9,935 nucleotides of DNA, taken from contig JAIXSW010000403.1 of assembly GCA_027484495.1 (NCBI GenBank), positions 1 to 9,935 of the forward strand, written 5' to 3'. Position numbers and translations under genes: made by a program. Positions 1 to 7,089 of this stretch are shown piece by piece. Below the pieces are notes generated by a model. The model was not told the DNA's origin and made no database searches. It worked only from the letters and a program-made list of their open reading frames with translations. How positions within the stretch are numbered: the stretch's first letter is position 1; every line of letters starts with the position of its first letter. This stretch comes from Gammaproteobacteria bacterium. GTDB taxonomy: Bacteria > Pseudomonadota > Gammaproteobacteria > Enterobacterales > Alteromonadaceae.

Positions 1-1222
1 AGCCAACAGCTTTTTTACGCATGGCATAAATTTGCAGGATAGCCTGCGGGTCATAGGTTAGCTGGTAACCTATGATGCCGCTTTCACCACTGTCGAGCGC
101 GGCCTGCAGCCGTTCTTCAAGATGCGCGACTTTTTCTGCCATACCGGCATCGTCTTCATCGTTAAATTCCACCATGTTCAGGCCCAGCATGTCCTGGCCC
201 GGCACGTCTTCAATATAAGTTTTAACCTGATGCCAGATGATGTCCTGCCGTGCCAGGTTCAGTACCTTGCTGTCGACTGTTTCTACCGATGTGGCATTGG
301 CGGCGACTAAAAATGGCGCATTACGCAGTGCGCTCTCAAAGCTGTTGTATTTCACGTTGACCAGGCATTTGTGCCGGGCAATAGGCGTGACGTTCAACAA
401 TGCTTCAGTGACAAAACCCAGCGAACCTTCAGAGCCGGTGATCACCCGGCCAAGGTCAAACTTAGTCAGATCGGCGTTAAAGACATGCTCGAGGTCGTAG
501 CCAGTCAGGAAGCGATTTAAGCGCGGAAATTTCGCCAGGATCTGTGGCCGGAATTGACGGCAGCTAGCCAATACCTGGCGGTAAATGTGGCCTTCAGCGG
601 TGTCGAGTGCAGCTCTAGCTTCGGCTTCGGCAATCGGCTGCGAAGCAGTTTTGAGCACAGTGCCGTCGGCTAACACAGTGGTCAGTGCTAATACGTGATC
701 ACTGGTCTTGCCATACACCAGCGAGCCCTGTCCTGATGCATCGGTATTGATCATGCCGCCGATGGTCGCCCGGTTTGATGTCGATAAATCCGGCGCAAAG
801 AAGTAACCAAATGGCGCTAAAAAGGCATTCAATTGATCTTTAATGACGCCAGCCTGCACCCGGACCTGACGTTTTACCGGGTCAAAATCAAGAATAGTCC
901 GCAGATGGCGCGATAAATCCACCACCAGATGCTCGGTCAAGGCCTGACCATTGGTGCCGGTACCACCGCCTCTGGGCGCGAATTTCAGTTGCATAAAACG
1001 AGGTTCAGTCGCTAACCGGGTGATTAACTCGACATCCTGCTGATGTTTTGGCAGCAAGACCGCTTGCGGTAAAGCCTGATACACACTGTTGTCAGTCGCT
1101 ACCGCTAACCGGGAAGCATAACTGGTTTCAATCTCACCCTGAAAACCGGCTTGTTGCAGGCTGGTACAATACTGTGCAACCACCGGGGCCAACATCTGTT
1201 CTGGATTTAACTTCGGGATCAT
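1..1222 (-). CDS. ydiJ: YdiJ-family FAD-linked oxidase / D-2-hydroxyacid dehydrogenase, N-terminal part (cut by window edge)
   Basis: The minus-strand frame is open from the ATG at 1222 to base 1, giving 407 codons. The family is about 1000 residues (E. coli YdiJ about 1018), so roughly the N-terminal 40% is here. The translation begins MIPKLNPEQM and carries the FAD-binding type 4 (PCMH-like) domain: PRGGGTGTNGQ at residues 83-93, GGMINTDASGQGSLVYGK at 155-172 and ITGSEGSLGF at 261-270. Segments such as NRFLTGYDL, SVETVDSKVLNLAR and IYAMRKKAVG match my memory of E. coli YdiJ closely. The missing C-terminal part normally contains Fe-S and cysteine-rich (CCG) regions, so those cannot be checked. 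The family oxidises D-2-hydroxyacids and passes electrons onward; E. coli YdiJ has been linked to D-2-hydroxyglutarate oxidation, which I recall but cannot verify here. The ribosome-binding site is weak, but the start agrees with the family N-terminus. It is preceded by its own promoter. Confidence 0.93.
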   Translation of the reverse strand, partial: MIPKLNPEQMLAPVVAQYCTSLQQAGFQGEIETSYASRLAVATDNSVYQALPQAVLLPKHQQDVELITRLATEPRFMQLKFAPRGGGTGTNGQALTEHLVVDLSRHLRTILDFDPVKRQVRVQAGVIKDQLNAFLAPFGYFFAPDLSTSNRATIGGMINTDASGQGSLVYGKTSDHVLALTTVLADGTVLKTASQPIAEAEARAALDTAEGHIYRQVLASCRQFRPQILAKFPRLNRFLTGYDLEHVFNADLTKFDLGRVITGSEGSLGFVTEALLNVTPIARHKCLVNVKYNSFESALRNAPFLVAANATSVETVDSKVLNLARQDIIWHQVKTYIEDVPGQDMLGLNMVEFNDEDDAGMAEKVAHLEERLQAALDSGESGIIGYQLTYDPQAILQIYAMRKKAVG

Positions 1223-1253
1223 AACACTGAAAACTGAAGGCAATGGGAGCCTG

Positions 1254-1282
1254 AGTATATCACCCGGCTCCGACGGGATTAA
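1254..1282 (-). promoter_or_regulatory. Probable sigma-70 promoter of ydiJ (extended -10)
   Basis: On the minus strand, TATACT (1259-1254) is preceded by TG one base upstream (1262-1261), giving the extended -10 form TGnTATACT. A weak -35, TTAATC (1282-1277), lies exactly 17 bases upstream. Initiation would fall near 1247, about 25 bases before the ydiJ ATG. The -35 lies in one arm of a 15-base inverted repeat (GATTAAG-G-CTTAATC, 1277-1291) that could be an operator or a weak end-of-transcript hairpin for the gene at 1308. This is inference from sequence alone. Confidence 0.5.
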
Positions 1283-1307
1283 GGCTTAATCTGGTTTTTC
1301 ACCGGCT

Positions 1308-1664
1308 TTAATCTTCCTGACGTTTTTGCAGCACCTCACCTTCAATCACCAGTCCGGATGGAGCTGGATGATCAGTCCGGTGTGCTGTGCTTGCGCCCGC
1401 AGCCCCCATGTCGTTGTGGCTAGTTGCCTGACTTTGGCGGAACTGGTCCATTTGCGCTTGCATCTTTTGTACAAGCTTGCGTTTCTTCCACCATAAATAT
1501 GGCAACAACAAAATTAGCAATGTGGCCACTATCAATAACAACCAGACCCCAAACACTAACAAAAACAAACCACCTGCCAGCAGCAGGATAAGACTAAACC
1601 AATTGGCCGGTCGGCCACTTTTCAGCTGAATAAATACCGGACCTTTTTGGCCAAAACCAGACAT
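1308..1664 (-). CDS. Small two-helix membrane protein of unknown function (118 aa)
   Basis: I do not recognise this protein. The ATG at 1664 is chosen because GAGG (1673-1670) sits five bases upstream; the frame extends to 1700, but no equally good site is seen there. The translation starts MSGFGQKGPVF. A very hydrophobic stretch at about residues 22-58 is long enough for two closely spaced transmembrane helices (a hairpin), followed by the basic cluster WWKKRKLVQK, which by the positive-inside rule places the tail in the cytoplasm. Residues 65-80 are glutamine-rich and could be a short helix. A low-complexity Ala/Ser/His/Thr linker leads to a terminal motif, GLVIEGEVLQKRQED. The hydrophobic core and good ribosome-binding site support a real gene. 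It lies 85 bases upstream of ydiJ on the same strand, but ydiJ seems to have its own promoter. No enzyme motif is visible. Confidence 0.75.
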   Translation of the reverse strand: MSGFGQKGPVFIQLKSGRPANWFSLILLLAGGLFLLVFGVWLLLIVATLLILLLPYLWWKKRKLVQKMQAQMDQFRQSQATSHNDMGAAGASTAHRTDHPAPSGLVIEGEVLQKRQED

Positions 1665-1785
1665 AACTACCTCGGATCTGCTGCAGATTAATTGTCGCAT
1701 TCGATACAGGATATGGGGACTCGCCGGACGATCACCAGTGTAAAACTGTAAAAGTTTATCTTTATACGGCTAAACCCGCTGGCTG

Positions 1786-1813
1786 ACAGTAAAGTCGCGT
1801 TCTGCTTTACTGT
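1786..1813. repeat. Inverted repeat in the divergent intergenic region
   Basis: ACAGTAAAG (1786-1794) and CTTTACTGT (1805-1813) form perfect 9-bp arms around a 10-base spacer, starting 56 bases before the plus-strand ATG at 1842. The right arm runs into a small perfect palindrome, CTGTACAG (1810-1817). A tandem pair of 8-base units, TGTAAAAC and TGTAAAAG (1739-1754), lies just upstream. The 177-base gap (1665-1841) contains no other gene that I can support. Its job may be operator or leader hairpin for the downstream binding-protein gene; I could not assign firm -35/-10 boxes for either divergent gene. Confidence 0.5.
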
Positions 1814-1841
1814 ACAGATATCCCGGTTGCCGGAGCTGCAG

Positions 1842-2582
1842 ATGCGCTGGATCTTACTGTGTTGTTGTTTGCTGTATGCTTGGCCACGCATGGCTTTTGC
1901 CTGTGAATTGCGGGTGCAGGTCAGTGATTTCCCGCCGTATTCCTATCAAAAAGATGGGGAATGGCGTGGTAGCCGGGTAGTGTTGTCGCAGCGGCTGGCG
2001 CAGAAACTCAATTGTGGTGTTCGATTTTATGACGTGCCTTGGGCGCGGGCGCTGATTTTACTGCAACAAGGTGATCTGGACCTGATGTTTAACCTGACAC
2101 CGACTCCGGCCCGTGAGAGCTTTTTGTGGTTTAGCCGGCCGCATCATCTGGAACGATTGGCATTTGCCACGACGCTGACCGAGCCGCAATGGCAACAATT
2201 GCAAGACATGCAAAAACTAGCTGAATTCCCCGGCATTATTGCATTAACCCAAGGCAGCTATATGGGGGAACCAATGATGCAGCTATTGCAACAGAGCCAA
2301 TTCCGGCAAAAAACACTGGAAGTCGCTGAACGCCGTGTTAAAAACGAACTGGTGTTAAAAGACCGTGCGCAGGGGCTGGTGGAAGATTTGGACTACCTGA
2401 AATTTGCCATTGCCAATTTCCCTGAGTACCAACAATTGACCATCACGCCGTTACGATTGGCACAAACCAAAGTTTCGGCCGGTTTCAGTAAACAATCCGT
2501 GTTATTTGCACAAAAACGTCAACTGGAACAGGCCATTGCTGAGCTGGACGCAGACGGTCTGTGGTTTTCTGAACTGCCTTGA
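1842..2582 (+). CDS. Exported solute-binding-like protein (SBP_bac_3 type), 246 aa
   Basis: The product has a signal peptide followed by a periplasmic amino-acid-binding-protein fold of the family 3 type. The ATG at 1842 is preferred over an upstream in-frame TTG (1827) because GGAG (1832-1835) lies six bases before it and the signal peptide then begins MRWILLCCCLLYAW. Cleavage likely follows AFA at residue 20. The next residue is Cys21, but the lipobox is poor (Phe at -2), so a soluble periplasmic form is more likely than a lipoprotein. Cys21 and Cys58 are the only obvious pair for a disulfide. The segments VSDFPPYSYQKDGEW and VPWARALILLQQGDLDLMF are typical of this family. No permease or ATPase lies beside it, nor any histidine kinase or cyclase domain, so it may be an orphan binding or signalling protein. 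The ligand cannot be told. A strong terminator follows. Confidence 0.85.
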   Translation: MRWILLCCCLLYAWPRMAFACELRVQVSDFPPYSYQKDGEWRGSRVVLSQRLAQKLNCGVRFYDVPWARALILLQQGDLDLMFNLTPTPARESFLWFSRPHHLERLAFATTLTEPQWQQLQDMQKLAEFPGIIALTQGSYMGEPMMQLLQQSQFRQKTLEVAERRVKNELVLKDRAQGLVEDLDYLKFAIANFPEYQQLTITPLRLAQTKVSAGFSKQSVLFAQKRQLEQAIAELDADGLWFSELP

Positions 2583-2600
2583 GCATGCATCTGTCACAAG

Positions 2601-2625
2601 AAAGCCCCGCATGCGGGGCTTTTTT
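2601..2625 (+). terminator. Intrinsic terminator of the binding-protein gene
   Basis: Bases 2601-2622 form a perfect 22-bp palindrome, with a GC-rich stem AAAGCCCCG / CGGGGCTTT around CATG, and a run of six T ends at 2625. It lies 18 bases after the stop of the plus-strand gene. It may also serve glgP, which converges from the other side with its stop at 2652, though on the minus strand the T-rich tract is interrupted (CTTTCTTG). Confidence 0.93.
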
Positions 2626-2651
2626 GTTTAACAATGGGCTTTTAGCTGAGG

Positions 2652-5150
2652 TTAGGGCTTTACCGCCACAGCACAGCGCTTCAGCTGCCAGACTTTTTCA
2701 ACGTAATCTTCAATTGAGCGGTCCGAGTTAAACTTAGCTACGCTGGCGGTATTGAGCATCGCTTTACGCGCCCAACCATTGCGATCACGATACCATTCAT
2801 CAATTTTTTGTTGCGCGTCACAGTATGATGCGAAATCAGCCATGACCAGATAGTGATCACCACCCTCCAGTAAACTGCGTTTGATTGCCGCCAGTTCACC
2901 CGGTTTGCCTGGCGTGAAATAGTCAGTTTCTAACCAGTCCAGGATCGCCTTCAACTCCGGATTATTCAGGTAATAATCGCGGCTGTTATAGCCGTTTTTG
3001 TAAAGTGCTTTCACTTCATCCACGGTCAGGCCAAAGATGGCGATGTTGTCGAGTCCGACTTCTTCCGCAATTTCGATATTTGCGCCATCCAGCGTACCCA
3101 CGGTCACAGCGCCGTTTAACGCCAGCTTCATATTGCCGGTGCCTGAGGCCTCTTTGCCTGCAGTTGAAATTTGTTCAGATACATCAGCTGCCGGGATCAT
3201 CTTTTCTGCCAGACTGACGCGATAGTTCGGCATAAACACCACTTTGATGCGATTTTTCACCCGTTTGTCGTGGTTGATTTTGTCGGCGATTTTATTAATG
3301 GCATAGATAATTTCTTTGGCGAGCTTGTAGCCTGGTGCAGCCTTCGCGCCAAACAGGAATACCCGTGGCACCATGTCGTAATCCGGGTTCTGCAGGATCC
3401 GACGGTATAACGCCAGAATATGTAACAGATTCAGATGCTGGCGTTTGTATTCGTGCAGGCGTTTAATCTGCACATCAAACAGAGCATGCGGGTCGATATC
3501 GACACCCGTCAGTCTTTTCACTTCAGTGGCAAGCTCGGCTTTGTTTTGTTGTTTGATTGCCATAAAGGCATCTTGCATCGCCGGATCATCTGCATATGCT
3601 TTTAACTTGGCAAGCTCCGTTAATTGGGTTGGCCAGGTTGTGCCAATGGTATTATCCAGTAACTTTGCCAGGCGCGGGTTACAGGCTTTTAACCAGCGGC
3701 GTGGCGTTACACCGTTGGTAATGTTGGTAAATTTATCTGGCCACAATGCGACCATTTCCGGGAACAGATCGGATTTCACCAGTTGTGAGTGGATTTCAGC
3801 AACACCGTTGACCCGGAACGAACCGACGACGCATAAATGCCCCATCCGAACCATCGGTTCATGACCTTCTTCAATGATCGACAGTTTGCGTTTTTTCTCA
3901 ACATCGCCCGGCCAACGCACGTCCACCTGTTCAACCAGAAAACGACGGTTAATTTCGTAGATAATTTCCAAATGCCGTGGCAGTACTTTTTCAAATAACC
4001 GCACCGGCCAGCGCTCCAGCGCTTCTGGCAATAAAGTGTGGTTGGTGTAAGCGAACACATGCTGACAGATGTTCCAGGCGTCATCCCAGGTCATCTCGGC
4101 GCGGTCTACTAAAATCCGCATCAATTCCGGAATAGCGACTGTTGGATGCGTGTCGTTTAACTGGATCACAACTTGTTTGGCAAACTGCGACCAATCATCA
4201 CCATGCGCACGCTTGTACCGGCGGATAATGTCTTTCAGTGAACTGGAGCAGAAGAAATATTGCTGGATCAGGCGCAGCTCTTTACCCGCTTCGGTTTCAT
4301 CGTTTGGATACAGTACTTTGGAAATGGTTTCCGCTTCGATGTTCTCGCGGGCCGCGTCGATATAACCACCGGAATTAAACACGTCCCAGTTAAAGAAATC
4401 ACTGGCACGACTTTCCCATAAACGCAGCACGTTGACCGAGCTGCCATTGTAACCAACCACCGGGATATCCCAAGGCACAGCCTTGATGATGCGGCCTGGG
4501 TGCCAGACTTTTTTCATCCGGCCTTGCAGGTCGTACACGGTCTCAACGTAACCGTAGACCGAGATTTCCTGCGCTGATTCTGGCCGGCAAATCTCCCACG
4601 GGTTGCCGTATTCGCGCCAGGAATCCGGCCGCTCGATTTGAATGCCGTGCTGGAACTCCTGCTTAAACAGACCATGTTCGTAGTGGATACCATAGCCAAT
4701 TGCCGGGTAGTTCAGCGTTGCCAGCGAATCGATAAAACATGCAGCAAGACGGCCTAAACCACCGTTGCCGAGCGCCATGTCTTCTTCCTGCTCTTCCAGA
4801 TCGGCGATATTAATACCAAGTTCCAGCAGCGCTTGTTTGGCTTCTTCATAAAAACCCAGGTTGTGCAGATTGTTACTGAACAACCGCCCCATCAGATACT
4901 CCAGGCTGAAATAATGCACAGCGCGGGTATTTTGCTGGTAATGGGTACGCTGCGTATTACGCAGACCATCAAACACATATTCATTGATCGAAGCGCAAGT
5001 CGCACGCCACCAGGCTTGTGGACTGGCCTTATTGACGTCTGTACCGAGTGTGCTGTGCAAGTGACGGACAATACGTTCTTTTAATTCAATGGCATTTGGC
5101 CGTTGACCAACAGCGGTTGTTTCAGGAGCAGTCGCAACTTTGGCGTTCAT
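2652..5150 (-). CDS. glgP: Glycogen/maltodextrin phosphorylase (832 aa)
   Basis: This is a pyridoxal-phosphate enzyme of glycosyltransferase family 35. In the cytoplasm it cleaves the non-reducing ends of alpha-1,4-glucans with phosphate to give glucose-1-phosphate. The length matches bacterial phosphorylases (E. coli GlgP about 815). Visible landmarks are GNGGLGRLAACF (128-139), LNDTHPT (331-337), ITNGVTPRRW (about 477-486), KRLHEYKRQ (about 563-571) and EASGTGNMKLALNG (667-680). Lys675 in the last motif is the expected PLP Schiff-base residue. All the signature regions are intact. The ATG at 5150 has a modest GGAA upstream. Its neighbour in the same direction is pgm, which uses the product. 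The 197-base upstream gap rich in palindromes suggests a regulated promoter of its own. GlgP and MalP paralogues are hard to separate by eye; pairing with pgm rather than malQ, and absence of other mal genes here, mildly favours GlgP. Confidence 0.96.
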   Translation of the reverse strand: MNAKVATAPETTAVGQRPNAIELKERIVRHLHSTLGTDVNKASPQAWWRATCASINEYVFDGLRNTQRTHYQQNTRAVHYFSLEYLMGRLFSNNLHNLGFYEEAKQALLELGINIADLEEQEEDMALGNGGLGRLAACFIDSLATLNYPAIGYGIHYEHGLFKQEFQHGIQIERPDSWREYGNPWEICRPESAQEISVYGYVETVYDLQGRMKKVWHPGRIIKAVPWDIPVVGYNGSSVNVLRLWESRASDFFNWDVFNSGGYIDAARENIEAETISKVLYPNDETEAGKELRLIQQYFFCSSSLKDIIRRYKRAHGDDWSQFAKQVVIQLNDTHPTVAIPELMRILVDRAEMTWDDAWNICQHVFAYTNHTLLPEALERWPVRLFEKVLPRHLEIIYEINRRFLVEQVDVRWPGDVEKKRKLSIIEEGHEPMVRMGHLCVVGSFRVNGVAEIHSQLVKSDLFPEMVALWPDKFTNITNGVTPRRWLKACNPRLAKLLDNTIGTTWPTQLTELAKLKAYADDPAMQDAFMAIKQQNKAELATEVKRLTGVDIDPHALFDVQIKRLHEYKRQHLNLLHILALYRRILQNPDYDMVPRVFLFGAKAAPGYKLAKEIIYAINKIADKINHDKRVKNRIKVVFMPNYRVSLAEKMIPAADVSEQISTAGKEASGTGNMKLALNGAVTVGTLDGANIEIAEEVGLDNIAIFGLTVDEVKALYKNGYNSRDYYLNNPELKAILDWLETDYFTPGKPGELAAIKRSLLEGGDHYLVMADFASYCDAQQKIDEWYRDRNGWARKAMLNTASVAKFNSDRSIEDYVEKVWQLKRCAVAVKP

Positions 5151-5347
5151 AATGTAGTTCCAGCTGATGAGAGTCAGTTGACTCTGTAAAAATTTGCATT
5201 CTCTGGATCTTAATCGATTAACCCCGAAAGTCCAGACGAAAATAAACGTGTAACAAAATTACAGAATAGACCGTGATAAAGCAAGAATCTAACGATGTAG
5301 CTTTGCATTCTGTAACCTAATTACATACGAATGCAAAGCCTTGACAA
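5151..5347 (-). promoter_or_regulatory. glgP upstream control region with several palindromes
   Basis: No gene is seen in this 197-base gap. It holds AGAGTCA-GT-TGACTCT (5170-5185), 7-bp arms; TTAATCGATTAA (5210-5221), a perfect 12-bp palindrome with central CG as is common in LacI-family sites; and two matching palindromes, TGTAACAAAATTACA (5249-5263) and TGTAACCTAATTACA (5311-5325), identical at 13 of 15 bases and 62 bases apart. TTTGCATTCT occurs directly at 5193-5202 and 5302-5311, and inverted as GAATGCAAA at 5329-5337. On the minus strand, TGTAAT inside the 5249-5263 palindrome could be a -10 box, with TTGCTT as a poor -35 at a 15-base spacing; promoter placement is uncertain. Operator identities are inference. 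Confidence 0.55.
5300..5339. repeat. Long hairpin between pgm and glgP
   Basis: GCTTTGCATTC (5300-5310) pairs with GAATGCAAAGC (5329-5339) over 11 bp. Inside it, TGTAA (5311-5315) pairs with TTACA (5321-5325) around loop CCTAA, leaving only a three-base bulge (TAC, 5326-5328). It starts nine bases after the pgm stop on the minus strand. No T run follows on that strand, so it is not a standard intrinsic terminator. It may be a 3'-end stabilising or processing structure for pgm mRNA, or an operator for glgP, since the inner part is one of the two repeated palindromes. Confidence 0.65.
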
Positions 5348-6991
5348 TCAGTCTGCGCGGCGAAATACCGCAGCAACGAAGTTTTTCGCGTCCTGTTCGA
5401 GTAAATCCAGATGGGCCGCATCGATAAAGCTCTCCAGATAAATCTTATAGCTGTTCTCGGTGCCTGAAGGCCGCGCGGCAAACCAACCGTTGGCTGTCAC
5501 GACTTTTACGCCGCCAATATCTGCCTGATTTCCTGGTGCTTTAGTCATTACCGCGAGAATATCATCGCCAGCAAGCGTGGTTTGCGTGACGCTGGACACA
5601 TCAAGTTTTTTCAGCGCGGCTTTTTGAGCCAGCGAGGCTGGTGCATCCAGTCGGCGATACAGCGGCGCACCGTATGTGTTGGTCAGACTGATATAACGTT
5701 GATATGGATCTTGTGCAGTTTTGGCAACAATCTCAGCCGCCAACAGCCCGAGGATAAAACCGTCTTTGTCGGTCGACCACACAGTGCCGTCAAAACGTAA
5801 AAAACTGGCACCAGCGCTTTCTTCCCCACCAAAACCCAGGCTGCCGTCAAACAAACCGGGGACAAACCATTTAAATCCAACCGGTACTTCATACAGCTCG
5901 CGCTTTTGACCGGCCACGACGCGATCGATTAACGCGCTGGAAACCAGCGTCTTACCGATTTTCACGTCAGCAGACCAACCTGGGCGATGGGCAAGTAAGT
6001 AATCGATGGCGACTGCAAGATAATGATTCGGATTCATCAGTCCCCCACTGCGGGTGACGATGCCATGCCGGTCAAAATCGGCGTCGTTGCCGATGCCGAT
6101 GTCAAAATCATCTTTAAGTTTAATCAGGTTGGCCATCGACCAGGGCGAGCTGCAATCCATGCGGATCTTGCCGTCTTTATCCAATGGCATAAAGGCGAAA
6201 CTAGGATCAATCTGGTCATTTACTACGGTGAGATTCAGGCCATAGCGTCTGGCAATCACCGGCCAATATTCCAGACCAGAACCACCGAGTGGATCAACAC
6301 CAATACTGACGCCGGCAGCCCGGATGGCATCCATATCCACGACGTGCTGCAAATCCTCAACATAAGCACTGATGTAATCATGCGTCTGACACAACACACT
6401 AGCCAGCGCGTCACTCAGACTGACACGTTTGACGGCACTGAGGCCCTGCTCTATCAGCAAATTGGCGCGTTGTTCAATCCAGCTGGTGGCATCAGTATCA
6501 GCAGGCCCGCCATGCGGCGGATTATATTTAATACCACCATCAGACGGCGGATTGTGTGACGGTGTGATAATCAGGCCATCAGCCAGCGCCTGTGGCTTTT
6601 CGCGGTTAAAGGTCAGAATTGCATGCGAAATGACTGGTGTCGGCGTGTAGCCCTGTTGCACTTTCACAGTCACGCCATTGGCGATCAGAACTTGCAAAGC
6701 AGTCTGAAAGGCTGGTTCGGACAGCGCATGGGTATCTTTACCGACAAACATCGGCCCATTGATGCCTTGCGCGGCCCGGTACTCAGCGACTGCCTGGCAC
6801 ACAGCCAGAATATGTGACTCATTAAAAGAGCCCTGACTTGCTACGCCGCGGTGGCCGGATGTGCCAAAGGACACCCGCTGCGCTGCATCAGTCAGATCCG
6901 GGCTTAGCGTGTAGTAATAACTGCAAAGACGGGGAATATTTTCCAGCATGGCACGCGGCACTTGCTGACCCGCCAATGGATGTAATGACAT
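5348..6991 (-). CDS. pgm: Alpha-D-glucose phosphate-specific phosphoglucomutase (547 aa)
   Basis: The enzyme interconverts glucose-1-phosphate and glucose-6-phosphate in the cytoplasm through a phosphoserine intermediate. The length equals E. coli Pgm (about 546). Motifs in order: FGTSGHRG (42-49); the active-site loop TPSHNPPSDGGIKYNPPHGG (143-162), with Ser145 as the phosphorylated residue; the metal-binding loop GNDADFDRHG (301-310) with Asp303, Asp305 and Asp307; the sugar-binding loop GFGGEESAGASF (387-398); and the phosphate-binding loop ARPSGTENSYKIY (506-518). All key residues are present. The ATG at 6991 follows AAGGAAG at good spacing. It lies 98 bases after seqA on the same strand with no terminator in between, so co-transcription with seqA is likely, as in E. 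coli. It supplies glucose-6-phosphate from the GlgP product and, in reverse, glucose-1-phosphate for nucleotide-sugar and glycogen synthesis. Confidence 0.97.
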   Translation of the reverse strand: MSLHPLAGQQVPRAMLENIPRLCSYYYTLSPDLTDAAQRVSFGTSGHRGVASQGSFNESHILAVCQAVAEYRAAQGINGPMFVGKDTHALSEPAFQTALQVLIANGVTVKVQQGYTPTPVISHAILTFNREKPQALADGLIITPSHNPPSDGGIKYNPPHGGPADTDATSWIEQRANLLIEQGLSAVKRVSLSDALASVLCQTHDYISAYVEDLQHVVDMDAIRAAGVSIGVDPLGGSGLEYWPVIARRYGLNLTVVNDQIDPSFAFMPLDKDGKIRMDCSSPWSMANLIKLKDDFDIGIGNDADFDRHGIVTRSGGLMNPNHYLAVAIDYLLAHRPGWSADVKIGKTLVSSALIDRVVAGQKRELYEVPVGFKWFVPGLFDGSLGFGGEESAGASFLRFDGTVWSTDKDGFILGLLAAEIVAKTAQDPYQRYISLTNTYGAPLYRRLDAPASLAQKAALKKLDVSSVTQTTLAGDDILAVMTKAPGNQADIGGVKVVTANGWFAARPSGTENSYKIYLESFIDAAHLDLLEQDAKNFVAAVFRRAD

Positions 6992-7089
6992 GATGCTTCC
7001 TTTTTAAATTCACATTCCTGCACATCAACCGGTCTTGTGTCCCGGTGCGATTTCGTTACCCGCAGCGTTTCTCTTTTAACTTCGGCCAA

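Noticed and set aside
1786..1817. A possible LexA box, because of CTGT and ACAG words near CTGTACAG.
   Set aside because: No CTGT and ACAG pair has the eight-base spacing required.
1688..1891. A 67-codon minus-strand open frame across the intergenic region before the binding-protein gene.
   Set aside because: It overlaps the signal-peptide coding region in antisense, has no family resemblance and covers probable promoter and inverted-repeat DNA.
1842..1904. Lipoprotein signal peptide, because Cys21 follows the cleavage region.
   Set aside because: The residues before it (AFA) do not fit a lipobox well, with Phe at -2, and Cys21 can instead pair with Cys58.
3445..3864. A 139-codon plus-strand open frame inside glgP.
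   Set aside because: It is antisense to intact glycogen phosphorylase sequence, is rich in Ser/Arg/Cys and shows no family resemblance.
5300..5339. Standard intrinsic terminator for pgm.
   Set aside because: The stem is strong but no T run follows it on the transcribed strand, so it is reported only as a hairpin.
6023..6559. A 178-codon open frame on the plus strand inside pgm.
   Set aside because: It lies antisense to a fully conserved phosphoglucomutase whose catalytic loops occupy the same bases; the translation has no recognisable domain. It is a shadow of codon use.
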